DNA of 6,330 nt from Acidobacteriota bacterium (GCA_003225515.1 QIAK01000037.1:1-6330), one strand, 5' to 3'; shown: positions 1 through 6,330, numbered from the stretch's first letter. The notes: generated from the sequence alone by a model not told the origin. A program made the numbers and translations.

Positions 1-171
1 ATTAATCAGGAGTCTCTCGAACAGGCTTGCACCGATCTGATTGAAGCCGCCAAAAGCGGCGGCAGCGACGACAACATCACCTGCCTGCTGGTGCGAGCTG
101 TTCATCCTTCGTGGAAAGATCGAATCTTTGGCCGTTTATCGAGTCAGCCAGGCCAGAAGAGTTCGACTTGA
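1..171 (+). CDS. PP2C-family serine/threonine phosphatase, C-terminal fragment (5' end outside window)
   Basis: Frame 1 is open from the window edge to a TGA at 169-171 and encodes the last 56 residues of a protein. Seen: residues 20-32 read GGSDDNITCLLVR, which matches the last conserved PP2C motif (GG-x-DNIT followed by a hydrophobic strand). In that family the aspartate binds a catalytic metal ion. The preceding LEQACTDLIEAAKSGG fits the helix that normally leads into this motif. A short basic, Ser/Gln-rich tail follows (about residues 36-56). Known: PP2C phosphatases (PppA in Pseudomonas, Stp1-type proteins) are often encoded in T6SS clusters, where they reverse threonine phosphorylation by the PpkA kinase. 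Inference: this is such a partner, since it ends 91 bp from the end of tssM and converges on it. The main catalytic domain is not visible, so whether it is active and whether it has extra domains cannot be judged. Confidence 0.85.
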   Translation: MNQESLEQACTDLIEAAKSGGSDDNITCLLVRAVHPSWKDRIFGRLSSQPGQKSST

Positions 172-262
172 ACAGATTCAAATTCTCGAGGAAGCGAAAG
201 TCTGGATCGATTTTTTTGTACCGACGCAGCCTGACATCACTCTAAATTGAGGGCCGCCCGCC
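172..262. other. Intergenic gap between convergent phosphatase gene and tssM
   Basis: This 91-bp stretch separates two convergent genes and has no convincing coding content. It holds a T7 run at 211-217 (+), but only weak stems precede it: TTGAA/TTCAA at 168-172 and 177-181, and TCGA/TCGA at 186-189 and 207-210. A GGGCC/GGCCC pair (251-255 and 268-272) spans the tssM stop codon but has no U-run on either strand. A terminator is expected here by position, but none is clear from the sequence. Confidence 0.5.
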
Positions 263-3200
263 TTAGTGGCCCGTAACCTGACCCACGCATTTCAACCCAG
301 GAAAGTCAAAAAACGGATTCGCGCTTCCAGCGACCTGCAGTTGATAGTCATAGGACTTGACCTTTCCATTCGACAGCATCACTGGCTTGCCATTGTTTTC
401 GATCACCCACTCCAGGTTGTTTGAAGAGGTGTGGCGCGCGCGTGCCACGAAGTGGAAAACCGCCCAGGCGCCGCTTGCCGAATCGAGCGTGTCGCCATTC
501 TTCGTCGCCACTTCGATATTCTCAGGCGCTCCTGTCCACACAAACGTCTTTTGTGCCCCATCTCCCGCCAGTTTCTCGCTGCCGATCTTCACCTCAACTC
601 CTTCAAGGTTACTAGGCATCTGTTTCAGCGTATACGAGAAATGAGGAGGCAGCGTTCCTGTGGGATATAACGTTTCGCTCAGTTGCGAGACACGATTTAG
701 AAACAGCAAGAACGACGGCGAGGGCCTCACGGATGCCGCAGTATTCGCAACATATCTGGAACCCACCATCAACACAAACGGCTTGACATCGTCTTTCAGC
801 TTTTTCAGCGCGTCGCTGGTCGGCCCGAAAACCGTATAGAGCTGATCCACCGAGGCCTCTTGCAGAGAATTGGGATCGAAGGGATATTTGCTGCCGACTG
901 CTGCGAATGCGGTTGTGCAGAAGCCCCTGGCCGATCCGTTCGCGATTTCCGCCGGCCCACGCTTCAGCAACGATTCAGCATTCTTGATCGGTTCTTCGAG
1001 CAGTCTCGCCACTTGATCTTGATTTCGAAACTGCTGATCCACTGGGCCTGCACCGATGACCTTGGTTACCGCCTGCGACGCCGCTTCAGCGGAGTCTCCT
1101 GCTTGTTTAAGCTGGGCAGGATCGGGCGCACCTTGACTCTGCGCAAGAGCATGAATATCTGCTTGCAACTTCCCTAAAGCATCAGCATATTCCTTGTTCG
1201 CGCCAACAATGTAGTGGTCCGGGAGTTTGTCGGGCGGACCCGGTGGCTCAACCGCCAGCACCGGCGCGAAATACGGTTTCTCGTCCGCGGGAGCAACGTC
1301 GGTATTGTGCGAAATGAAGTAGAGCAACTCCAGCAACGGCGAAGTTGGATCTTTCAGCTTCGTCAACTTTCTGTCGGCATCGGCGTTACTCGCGTAGCCA
1401 ACAACCGACGAAGTTTCCAACACGGTATTCCATTCGCTGACAAAATCCTGGTTGTAGCGCTCTGCCAGCTTTTGCTGGACCATGTTGCGGTCCATTTCTT
1501 TAACGTCGTTGGGTCCGAGGACCCATTCCTCCCCGTTCATGTAGCGCGAGGGATTCTTCAGAGCATCCTGCACAAACAGGAACCCGCCGCGCAGGAACGC
1601 CCCTTTCACTTTGTGGCTGCTGTTAATAATTCCGGCTGAGTCAGGAAACTGATCGCTAAAGCTCTGGTCCTTCTGCGGAACACTGGACAACAGCTGGGCA
1701 TAGTAGCGGTCGACGCCGGCGAACTGCTTCAGATAATTGCGAGCTCCTTCGATCAGCATCTTGGAATTGCCGGTCGCATAAGGATTCTCTTTCGCCAGCT
1801 CTACGGCAAAGAAATCAAACTGCGGCGTCGCCAGGTCTTTCCGTTCTTTATCGATGTCCCGATCGGCAATCCAGTGGCTCATCAACACTGGAGTCAGAAA
1901 TTCTTTTGTGCTCTTATCGTGGTCCGCTCCTTCAGTAAGAATCAAATACGCTTTCAGCTCGTCATAACTCTTCTGATAGCTGGCGTTGGGTGCGTTAGTC
2001 GCGGACTTCCCCGACAAGGCCTCCAAATTATCCGTGACCCTCTTCTGCGTCTCCGCCAGCAAGAGCTTCCGGAACCGCTCGAAATAGACTCGTCTAGCAT
2101 CCGGATAAATCTGGTCTCCCACGTACAATCCCCAACGCAGGCTGAAGGGCGCCCCATTCTCTTCATAATCCGCGATGTCGACCAGTTCGCTTCGCAAATT
2201 GTCCAGCTTCTTCAGATCTCCCACGCTCGCCACCTGGCTGGGCCCGGTTTGCAAGGTGCTTAAGTCGGCGACGGCATCCTGCACTCGAGTCTCAAGGGCA
2301 CGGTTGCGGAAGAATGAGATCCCGAATCCCGCGAGGCAAATAATTCCCGCAAGAACAGCCACCCCCAACGCAATTCGCCGCAGCAGATTCACCCGGGAAC
2401 TCGCCCCGCTCGTGGCCAGTGCCACGCGATCCTTAACCAGAACATCGTTGAACAGGCTGGTCAGAAAAACCCACTGCGGCACTCGGCGCGATCCGCCGCT
2501 CCGTACATGCACCGGCGGAGCTTGCAATTGCGAACCCACACCGCGGAAAATTTGCGTCGCGCCCGCATTATTAAAGCTTGTGTCTGCCACTTCCACCGGA
2601 ACTTCGGGAGCGGCCACGACGTCGTCCACAACAACCGGCCGGACGCCGGTAAAGTAAAACCCGCGCAGAAAAGGATTGGTTCCTAAATGACTGGGACGCG
2701 CCAGGTCCACCAGAAACTGCACCAGGAGTGTGCGCAACTTCCTCAGTTCCCGCGGGAATTCATAAATCCCCGGAAGCTTTTCGCCTTCGTGTTCGCGGGG
2801 AAGCAGCACGATGCGCCTCTCCGCCAGCGAGTAGAAGATTTCGTCGAACGCTTTCGTCAGACGCCGCGTCTCTTCGTCCGCATACACACCCGCGCTCAAC
2901 GCGCGCAGAGGCAGAGTCGTTCCTAGAACCTCAGACGCTTCGTCTTTGCTCATTCCGCGAACGAAGTCTGCGAAGAAAGAGATCCGGTCCAGCTTGGTGA
3001 ATAAAACGTATACCGGAAAGCTGATGCCCAACAGCTGCGAAACTTCCTGCAGGCGTATTGAAAGCCTTCGTGCCGCCGAGACCGCGGACTCGCTCGCGCC
3101 GGGCTGCAGGAAGTTCTCGCAATCGAAACACACCACGGCCGCTCGTGGTGCCTGTGCGCGTTTGCCGATAGCCGCCGAGAATCGTCCTGGCTGCAGCAGC

Positions 3201-3718
3201 CTTACAAGACGTCTCCAACGGTCCGCCTGTCCCATCATCGAACCAGCCGGGTCCACGAAAATCGCCTGTCGCGTGTACCAGATATTCGCTGTCGAGGTAG
3301 GCAGCACTTCGTTATCCCGATAAACCTGCCCCGCCAGAAGTTCAGGATCGAGCGCAGAATGAATAAGGACTGTCGTCTTGGTCGCACCGGCCTCCCCAAG
3401 AACAAACACTAATGGAAGGCTGCCCAGGTTGGTCCCGCGCCCCAAAGTCGAGTGTTTCAGTCGGCGGACCGCTTCGCGCACTACATTGTCCAGATCGTCA
3501 GTGGCACCAGCTTGGCCTTCGTCTTCGCCGGACGCCTCTCTCGCCTTTTTTACTTTGTGGACATAAAAGTAGGCGACCACCGCGCCAATGATTCCCACCA
3601 GGGCGAGCACTCCGCGTAGAATCCACACGTCCGTGCCGTGCAGAGACATCCACCGGCCCAGAAACCACACCAGCACCAGATAAACCAGCAATACTACTGT
3701 GGTCACCCAGTACAACAT
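263..3718 (-). CDS. tssM: Type VI secretion system inner-membrane protein TssM (IcmF family)
   Basis: TssM is the large inner-membrane and periplasmic subunit of the T6SS membrane complex. The 1151-residue product is close to the usual family length (about 1100-1200). Membrane segments lie at about 2-23, 32-52 and 449-470, giving a cytoplasmic loop (about 55-445) and a large periplasmic part (about 471-1151). The loop has GTPase-like motifs: a Walker A variant GEAGATKT (108-115), DPAG (156-159, usually DTAG), and TKLD (241-244, the base-specificity motif). RGFYFTG (about 353-358) precedes the third membrane segment, as in IcmF proteins. The periplasmic part has the family patterns ERYNQDFVSEWNTVL (753-767), SKYPFDPNS (943-951) and GAWAVF (1083-1088). 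The ATG at 3716-3718 is preferred because AGGGGG lies 6 nt upstream; the ATG at 3722-3724 has no room for a ribosome binding site, and one at 3770 would run deep into tssL. Odd: the Walker A glycine before the lysine is threonine. Confidence 0.97.
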   Translation of the reverse strand: MLYWVTTVVLLVYLVLVWFLGRWMSLHGTDVWILRGVLALVGIIGAVVAYFYVHKVKKAREASGEDEGQAGATDDLDNVVREAVRRLKHSTLGRGTNLGSLPLVFVLGEAGATKTTVLIHSALDPELLAGQVYRDNEVLPTSTANIWYTRQAIFVDPAGSMMGQADRWRRLVRLLQPGRFSAAIGKRAQAPRAAVVCFDCENFLQPGASESAVSAARRLSIRLQEVSQLLGISFPVYVLFTKLDRISFFADFVRGMSKDEASEVLGTTLPLRALSAGVYADEETRRLTKAFDEIFYSLAERRIVLLPREHEGEKLPGIYEFPRELRKLRTLLVQFLVDLARPSHLGTNPFLRGFYFTGVRPVVVDDVVAAPEVPVEVADTSFNNAGATQIFRGVGSQLQAPPVHVRSGGSRRVPQWVFLTSLFNDVLVKDRVALATSGASSRVNLLRRIALGVAVLAGIICLAGFGISFFRNRALETRVQDAVADLSTLQTGPSQVASVGDLKKLDNLRSELVDIADYEENGAPFSLRWGLYVGDQIYPDARRVYFERFRKLLLAETQKRVTDNLEALSGKSATNAPNASYQKSYDELKAYLILTEGADHDKSTKEFLTPVLMSHWIADRDIDKERKDLATPQFDFFAVELAKENPYATGNSKMLIEGARNYLKQFAGVDRYYAQLLSSVPQKDQSFSDQFPDSAGIINSSHKVKGAFLRGGFLFVQDALKNPSRYMNGEEWVLGPNDVKEMDRNMVQQKLAERYNQDFVSEWNTVLETSSVVGYASNADADRKLTKLKDPTSPLLELLYFISHNTDVAPADEKPYFAPVLAVEPPGPPDKLPDHYIVGANKEYADALGKLQADIHALAQSQGAPDPAQLKQAGDSAEAASQAVTKVIGAGPVDQQFRNQDQVARLLEEPIKNAESLLKRGPAEIANGSARGFCTTAFAAVGSKYPFDPNSLQEASVDQLYTVFGPTSDALKKLKDDVKPFVLMVGSRYVANTAASVRPSPSFLLFLNRVSQLSETLYPTGTLPPHFSYTLKQMPSNLEGVEVKIGSEKLAGDGAQKTFVWTGAPENIEVATKNGDTLDSASGAWAVFHFVARARHTSSNNLEWVIENNGKPVMLSNGKVKSYDYQLQVAGSANPFFDFPGLKCVGQVTGH

Positions 3719-3724
3719 CCCCAT

Positions 3725-3730
3725 CCCCCT
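3725..3730 (-). promoter_or_regulatory. Ribosome binding site of tssM, overlapping the tssL stop codon
   Basis: Read on the minus strand, the junction is TAGGGGGATGGGGATG. The AGGGGG ends 6 nt before the second ATG (3716-3718), the normal spacing, and directly abuts the first ATG (3722-3724), so it decides the start. Its AG is part of the tssL TAG stop, which suggests translational coupling of tssL to tssM. Confidence 0.65.
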
Positions 3731-4469
3731 ATTTGAGTAATCCGGCGGCAAGCGCGGAAAGCGATGTCGCACCCGACATCAGCAGAATCTTGAACGTAAC
3801 GAAAAGCACGACCGCCAGGCTGACCGTGATGAGCGCCATGATCCCCAGCCTGCGGCTCCAACGATCGGATTGCACCAGTCGCACCGCATCTGCGGGAATC
3901 GCTCCCCGCGGCGACAACGGGCCCGCCGGACCCCGCACTCGCCGGATCTTCTCCTGAATCGCCGCCATAATCGATCTCAGGTCCCCGCCCGCCGCATATC
4001 TTCCTTTGAAACCCAGCAGCAGGCATAGGTAATAGACCTCCAGCAGGTCGGCGGTTTCGGGCGAATCATTGCGGTTCAGTGTTTTTTGCAGTTCCTGAAA
4101 GAAAATTTCACCCGCGAGTTGATGACCAAATAGTTCCGCCTGCAAGGGCAGCCGCGGCCAATTCGCGAACACCGGATTCCCCGAACTCAGCACCGACTCG
4201 TCCAGGAAGGCCACCACGCCAAAAATTACCTGCTTCACATCCTCCGGGCTGCAACCGCGGCTCCGCGCATCCTGCTCGGCCACACGCAATGCCTGCCGCA
4301 TCTGGGCTCGAAAGGCCTCCGCGTCCTGCACCGCTTGCCGGTTGTAGCGCAACCGCACTACGGCAGTGAATACTTCCTGAAATCCCAATGCCAGGTTCCA
4401 GCCGCGACGATCCATTGCCGGACTCGATCCGCGATAGCTTCCCAAAGGTGTGATTTGTGTCGATCCCAT
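3729..4469 (-). CDS. tssL: Type VI secretion system inner-membrane protein TssL, short form (DotU family)
   Basis: TssL is a tail-anchored inner-membrane protein that pairs with TssM and contacts the TssK baseplate connector from the cytoplasm. The 246-residue product has an all-helical cytoplasmic domain (about 25-180) followed by one membrane segment (about 208-231) and a short tail. Family patterns seen are VVAFLDESVLSS (85-96, the conserved DE), LFGHQLAGEIFFQELQ (113-128) and DLLEVYYLCLLLGFKGRY (141-158). There is no C-terminal OmpA-like peptidoglycan-binding domain, so cell-wall anchoring must come from another protein, if at all. The start chosen is the ATG at 4467-4469, 1 nt after the tssK stop (TGATATG), with GAGAG 5 nt upstream; an in-frame ATG at 4488 would lie inside tssK. 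A Pro/Gly/Arg-rich linker (about 178-192) joins the domain to the anchor. Confidence 0.96.
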   Translation of the reverse strand: MGSTQITPLGSYRGSSPAMDRRGWNLALGFQEVFTAVVRLRYNRQAVQDAEAFRAQMRQALRVAEQDARSRGCSPEDVKQVIFGVVAFLDESVLSSGNPVFANWPRLPLQAELFGHQLAGEIFFQELQKTLNRNDSPETADLLEVYYLCLLLGFKGRYAAGGDLRSIMAAIQEKIRRVRGPAGPLSPRGAIPADAVRLVQSDRWSRRLGIMALITVSLAVVLFVTFKILLMSGATSLSALAAGLLK

Positions 4470-4470
4470 A

Positions 4471-5826
4471 TCAACTCTCGAGCAGCACAATCAGTTCAAT
4501 TTCCGGAGAGGGCAGGTCCCCAGGCACATACACCCCTACGTTGCGCGTCCGCATGATGTGCTCCCAGCAAGGTCCGCTACGGCTTACGACAAAATACTGC
4601 GCATCGACCTTCGCCGAAATCGCCGACGGAGGTACCTGGATATGGTTTAGTGTCAGGCCGGGTAGCGCCCGTTTCACCAACTCCGAAACAAATTGACCGG
4701 AGCACACCTTAACCAACTGCAATGTCTTCGAGATCACGTCCGCCTCTCCGACCGGTGATCGCACACCAAGAATCCAACGCGATCGCCCCAGACAGCGCTG
4801 GTCCCGAATCTCTCCTTCGTAGAAGTATCGCGCAGCTGGCTTGAGCGGAATCACTACGGCCTGCGACGGAACAATGATTTCGAGATGCCGAATAATGTGC
4901 TCGTCCAGGTAGGCGAATCCTGGCCCAGGATCGTAGTGGTTATACGCAGGCAATGACCGCGGATTGCTGTCCAGGCTGAACGTGCACAGCGCCCCTGCCA
5001 GCCGTGACATTTCGCGAAACATTTCCTCGGGGTGCCGGTGCTTCGCCAGCAAAATATGCCGCAACGGCGTCAAACTCGAATTGATGGCATGCAGAAACCA
5101 GAACTGCGCGACCTGCCGCGCCGACATCCCCGTCTGAAATGTGCCGCCAGTCTGCTGGTGCTCCTGGGTGACAACCGCGCTCTTCTCCTCCAGAATTTCT
5201 ACCAGCCGCTGCAGCATGGAAGACAGCCGCTCGCTCGCACTCAGCCGCAGGCACGGTGCAACATGCGTGGGATCGTAAACGAAGTGACCAGACTGATCCC
5301 GCATTACCCGCCCAATCGGGATCGTCAACAGGCTCTCATCTTCGACCGGCAGCACGACCAACCGGATATTTTTACGCCCCAACTGCACCGGCTTGGCGTC
5401 CAGACCCGTATTCTCATCGTGCACCATCTCAACCGTGCTGGTATAACGTGCGCTGCCGGAAGGAATTGGATCCAAGTCGCAGTTCTGCTGCCCCTGAACC
5501 CATCGCGGCACGGCCAGTGCGATCGTCAAGCTATCCGTCGCGGGCAGAAATTGTTCGACAATGTTTTTTGGGTCGGGGCGCGGGTCACACTCAGGAATAT
5601 CGAATGGCAGGCCGTCCTGAAACATTCCCCGCGCGTGCAGCAGGCTTACGGTTCCGTTGCGGAGCGCATCGGCATCAAGCTGGCAGGTGGCCAGTCCGTA
5701 CGCATCCCGCCATAGGCTGGCCGTGGCAAAGTGGACGGCTTCCTCGAAGTAGCGGTTCTGCGCCTGAAAATGTTGGGGCGCCAGATACATCCCTTCCGCC
5801 CACACTACTCTCGACAACAACTTCAT
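4471..5826 (-). CDS. tssK: Type VI secretion system baseplate subunit TssK
   Basis: TssK is the cytoplasmic trimeric adaptor that joins the T6SS baseplate to the TssL/TssM membrane complex; structurally it resembles a phage receptor-binding protein. The 451-residue length is typical. The N-terminal signature VVWAEGMYLAPQHFQAQNRY (7-26) is a clear match to the family. Further matches are HPEEMFREMSRLAGALCTFS (265-284) and YDPGPGFAYLD (298-308). The C-terminal block runs from YFVVSRSGPCWEHI (411-424) to VGVYVPGDLPSPEIELIVLLES (430-451) and corresponds to the domain that contacts the membrane complex. No signal peptide or membrane segment is seen, as expected. The ATG start is supported by AGGTGA 6 nt upstream. 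It is the first gene of the tssK-tssL-tssM set, and a promoter lies about 100 bp before it. Confidence 0.97.
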   Translation of the reverse strand: MKLLSRVVWAEGMYLAPQHFQAQNRYFEEAVHFATASLWRDAYGLATCQLDADALRNGTVSLLHARGMFQDGLPFDIPECDPRPDPKNIVEQFLPATDSLTIALAVPRWVQGQQNCDLDPIPSGSARYTSTVEMVHDENTGLDAKPVQLGRKNIRLVVLPVEDESLLTIPIGRVMRDQSGHFVYDPTHVAPCLRLSASERLSSMLQRLVEILEEKSAVVTQEHQQTGGTFQTGMSARQVAQFWFLHAINSSLTPLRHILLAKHRHPEEMFREMSRLAGALCTFSLDSNPRSLPAYNHYDPGPGFAYLDEHIIRHLEIIVPSQAVVIPLKPAARYFYEGEIRDQRCLGRSRWILGVRSPVGEADVISKTLQLVKVCSGQFVSELVKRALPGLTLNHIQVPPSAISAKVDAQYFVVSRSGPCWEHIMRTRNVGVYVPGDLPSPEIELIVLLES

Positions 5827-5832
5827 GCCGCT

Positions 5833-5838
5833 TCACCT
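5833..5838 (-). promoter_or_regulatory. Ribosome binding site of tssK
   Basis: Minus-strand AGGTGA is separated by six bases (AGCGGC) from the tssK ATG at 5824-5826. The match to the anti-Shine-Dalgarno sequence and the spacing are both good, which fixes the tssK start. Confidence 0.75.
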
Positions 5839-5882
5839 GGTGACTGGGGAGGTTTTCAGCTGTGAGTTGCGCTTCACTGCCC

Positions 5883-5898
5883 GGCACAAACCTGTGCC
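5883..5898 (-). repeat. Perfect 16-bp hairpin in the tssK leader
   Basis: Minus strand GGCACA-GGTT-TGTGCC is a perfect 6-bp stem with a 4-nt loop. It lies between the predicted promoter and the tssK start, about 22-37 nt into the predicted transcript. It has no following U-run, so it is not a standard terminator. It may be an RNA leader structure or an operator for a dimeric regulator; the sequence does not tell which. Confidence 0.6.
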
Positions 5899-5906
5899 TC
5901 GCGGCA

Positions 5907-5919
5907 ACGTCTCACGTCT
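5907..5919 (-). repeat. Short tandem direct repeat AGACGT-G-AGACGT
   Basis: Two copies of AGACGT (minus strand) are separated by one base, giving a 7-bp period. They lie at or just after the predicted transcription start of the tss operon. The repeat is short and could be chance; its position next to a promoter is the only reason to list it. Confidence 0.35.
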
Positions 5920-5927
5920 GGCCAGCG

Positions 5928-5956
5928 ATGCTAGGCGACTCGCACTTCATTGTCAA
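5928..5956 (-). promoter_or_regulatory. Predicted sigma70-type promoter of the tssKLM operon
   Basis: On the minus strand, TTGACA (5951-5956, perfect -35) is followed by a 17-bp spacer and TAGCAT (5928-5933, 4 of 6 matches to TATAAT). The predicted start is near 5920, leaving a leader of about 95 nt before tssK. The spacing is ideal and the orientation is right for the operon. The site overlaps the decayed 3' end of the TPR remnant. It is a sequence-only prediction, and a promoter further upstream is also possible. Confidence 0.6.
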
Positions 5957-6330
5957 GGAACTCATCCCTGCATCTCTCGCCACCCGAATCCCCTGATAAT
6001 AAACGCAAAGTTCTCTGGCAATGCTCGATGGCGCGATCGAACTTTCGCTGAAACCAAAGTATTCGGACATGTGTCGTGTTCACGACTAGTGAGAGCGGGC
6101 CAAGGTCGAGAGCGAAGCCAAACTTTGATCGAGACGATAGTTGTATCCGAGACAGTGGGCATACCATTGGTGCGCAGTGGCGTAACCGGTCTTGAGCTCA
6201 ATTGCACGCTGAAAGTGGTGTTCGGCAGTGACGAAATCGAAATCGTAATGGATCTGCGCCCATCCGTTTCAATCTGCTGGCTGGAGCCAATGTCAATGGT
6301 GACAACCATTTCACTAACGATCGCCCGCCG
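5931..6330 (-). pseudogene. Remnant of a TPR-repeat protein (frameshifted, stops; runs off the window)
   Basis: Two minus-strand frames carry adjoining pieces of one TPR protein. The first (6086-6268) encodes AQIHYDFDFVTAEHHFQRAI followed by ELKTGYATAHQWYAHCLGYN, ending at a TAG (6086-6088). The second (up to 6107) continues as DLGPLSLVVNTTHVRILWFQ then RKFDRAIEHCQRTLRLL. Together they match the order AE-x2-F-x-RAIEL / YATAHQWYA / (L)DPLS / FDxAIEHCxxTL. This is typical of the TPR arrays joined to winged-helix (CadC-like) regulators or Ser/Thr kinases, common in Acidobacteriota. A net one-base loss near 6105-6110 explains the switch. A TGA at 6269-6271 also interrupts the first frame, and the preceding 60 bases look decayed or shifted again. 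Recognisable homology stops near 6000, well short of a normal C-terminus. The original N-terminal domain is unknown. A sequencing error could explain one shift but not the early end or the second stop. Confidence 0.7.

Noticed and set aside
41..250. Plus-strand open frame of 69 codons
   Set aside because: It overlaps the phosphatase C-terminus in another frame and runs into the intergenic gap. The in-frame PP2C motif belongs to frame 1, which stops at 171.
251..272. Possible terminator hairpin GGGCC/GGCCC at the end of tssM
   Set aside because: The stem has only 5 bp with a 12-nt loop, spans the tssM stop codon, and has no U-run on either strand.
2175..2657. Plus-strand open frame of 160 codons, and others at 860-1177, 1214-1639, 1874-2263 and 2946-3323
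   Set aside because: All are antisense to tssM, have low-complexity Arg/Ser/Thr-rich translations, and show no ribosome binding site or family motif that I could recognise.
3703..4026. Minus-strand open frame of 107 codons overlapping tssL
   Set aside because: It is a Gly/Ala/Arg-rich out-of-frame reading within tssL, without any family signature.
5032..5715. Plus-strand open frame of 227 codons
   Set aside because: It lies wholly antisense to tssK, which has strong family motifs throughout. The translation is Arg/Gln/Pro-rich with no recognisable domain, as expected for an antisense frame in GC-rich coding DNA. The 195-codon plus-strand frame at 5256-5843 is rejected for the same reason.
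5962..6309. Minus-strand open frame of 115 codons starting MVVTIDIGSS
   Set aside because: For most of its length it is the wrong frame across the TPR remnant; the two other minus frames carry the recognisable TPR residues. Its first 15-20 codons might be the original frame of the decayed gene, but it is not an intact gene.
1..6330. CRISPR array, tRNA or rRNA gene, insertion sequence or phage integration site
   Set aside because: I saw no regularly spaced repeats, cloverleaf-like segment, transposase frame or long terminal inverted repeats on either strand. Nearly all of the window is accounted for by the tss genes.

Overview
The window is part of a type VI secretion system (T6SS) locus. It carries the three genes tssK, tssL and tssM, which together encode the baseplate connector and the inner-membrane complex. 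All three are on the minus strand in that order. The organism looks like a Gram-negative soil-type bacterium. Acidobacteriota is my best guess, with moderate confidence, because of the mid-to-high GC content, the divergent TssM GTPase-like motifs, and a relict of a TPR protein of the sort that is very abundant in that phylum. This is inference; no marker gene is present.

Layout from left to right. Positions 1-171 (+) hold the last 56 codons of a PP2C-type serine/threonine phosphatase, a common T6SS partner (PppA/Stp1). It converges on tssM across a 91-bp gap. Positions 263-3718 (-) are tssM, 3729-4469 (-) are tssL and 4471-5826 (-) are tssK. The spacings are 1 nt (tssK to tssL) and 10 nt (tssL to tssM), and the tssM ribosome binding site overlaps the tssL stop codon, so this is a tight and probably translationally coupled operon. 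Upstream of tssK lies a leader of about 95 nt containing a perfect 16-bp hairpin. Before it is a strong-looking sigma70-type promoter: TTGACA, 17 bp, TAGCAT. The rest of the window up to 6330 is a frameshifted, stop-interrupted remnant of a TPR-repeat protein on the same strand, and the promoter sits in its decayed 3' end.

How the genes fit together. TssK links the phage-like baseplate to the membrane complex. TssL (DotU-like, one C-terminal membrane anchor) and TssM (IcmF-like, three membrane segments and a large periplasmic domain) form the trans-envelope channel. The phosphatase would oppose a threonine kinase in post-translational control of assembly, if it belongs to the same system. No tssJ lipoprotein gene is in the window; its frequent site, next to tssK, is taken by the TPR relict. 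I see no undescribed system here. The points that merit a second look are the altered Walker A motif in TssM, the TPR relict with an embedded promoter, the leader hairpin and the absence of tssJ.
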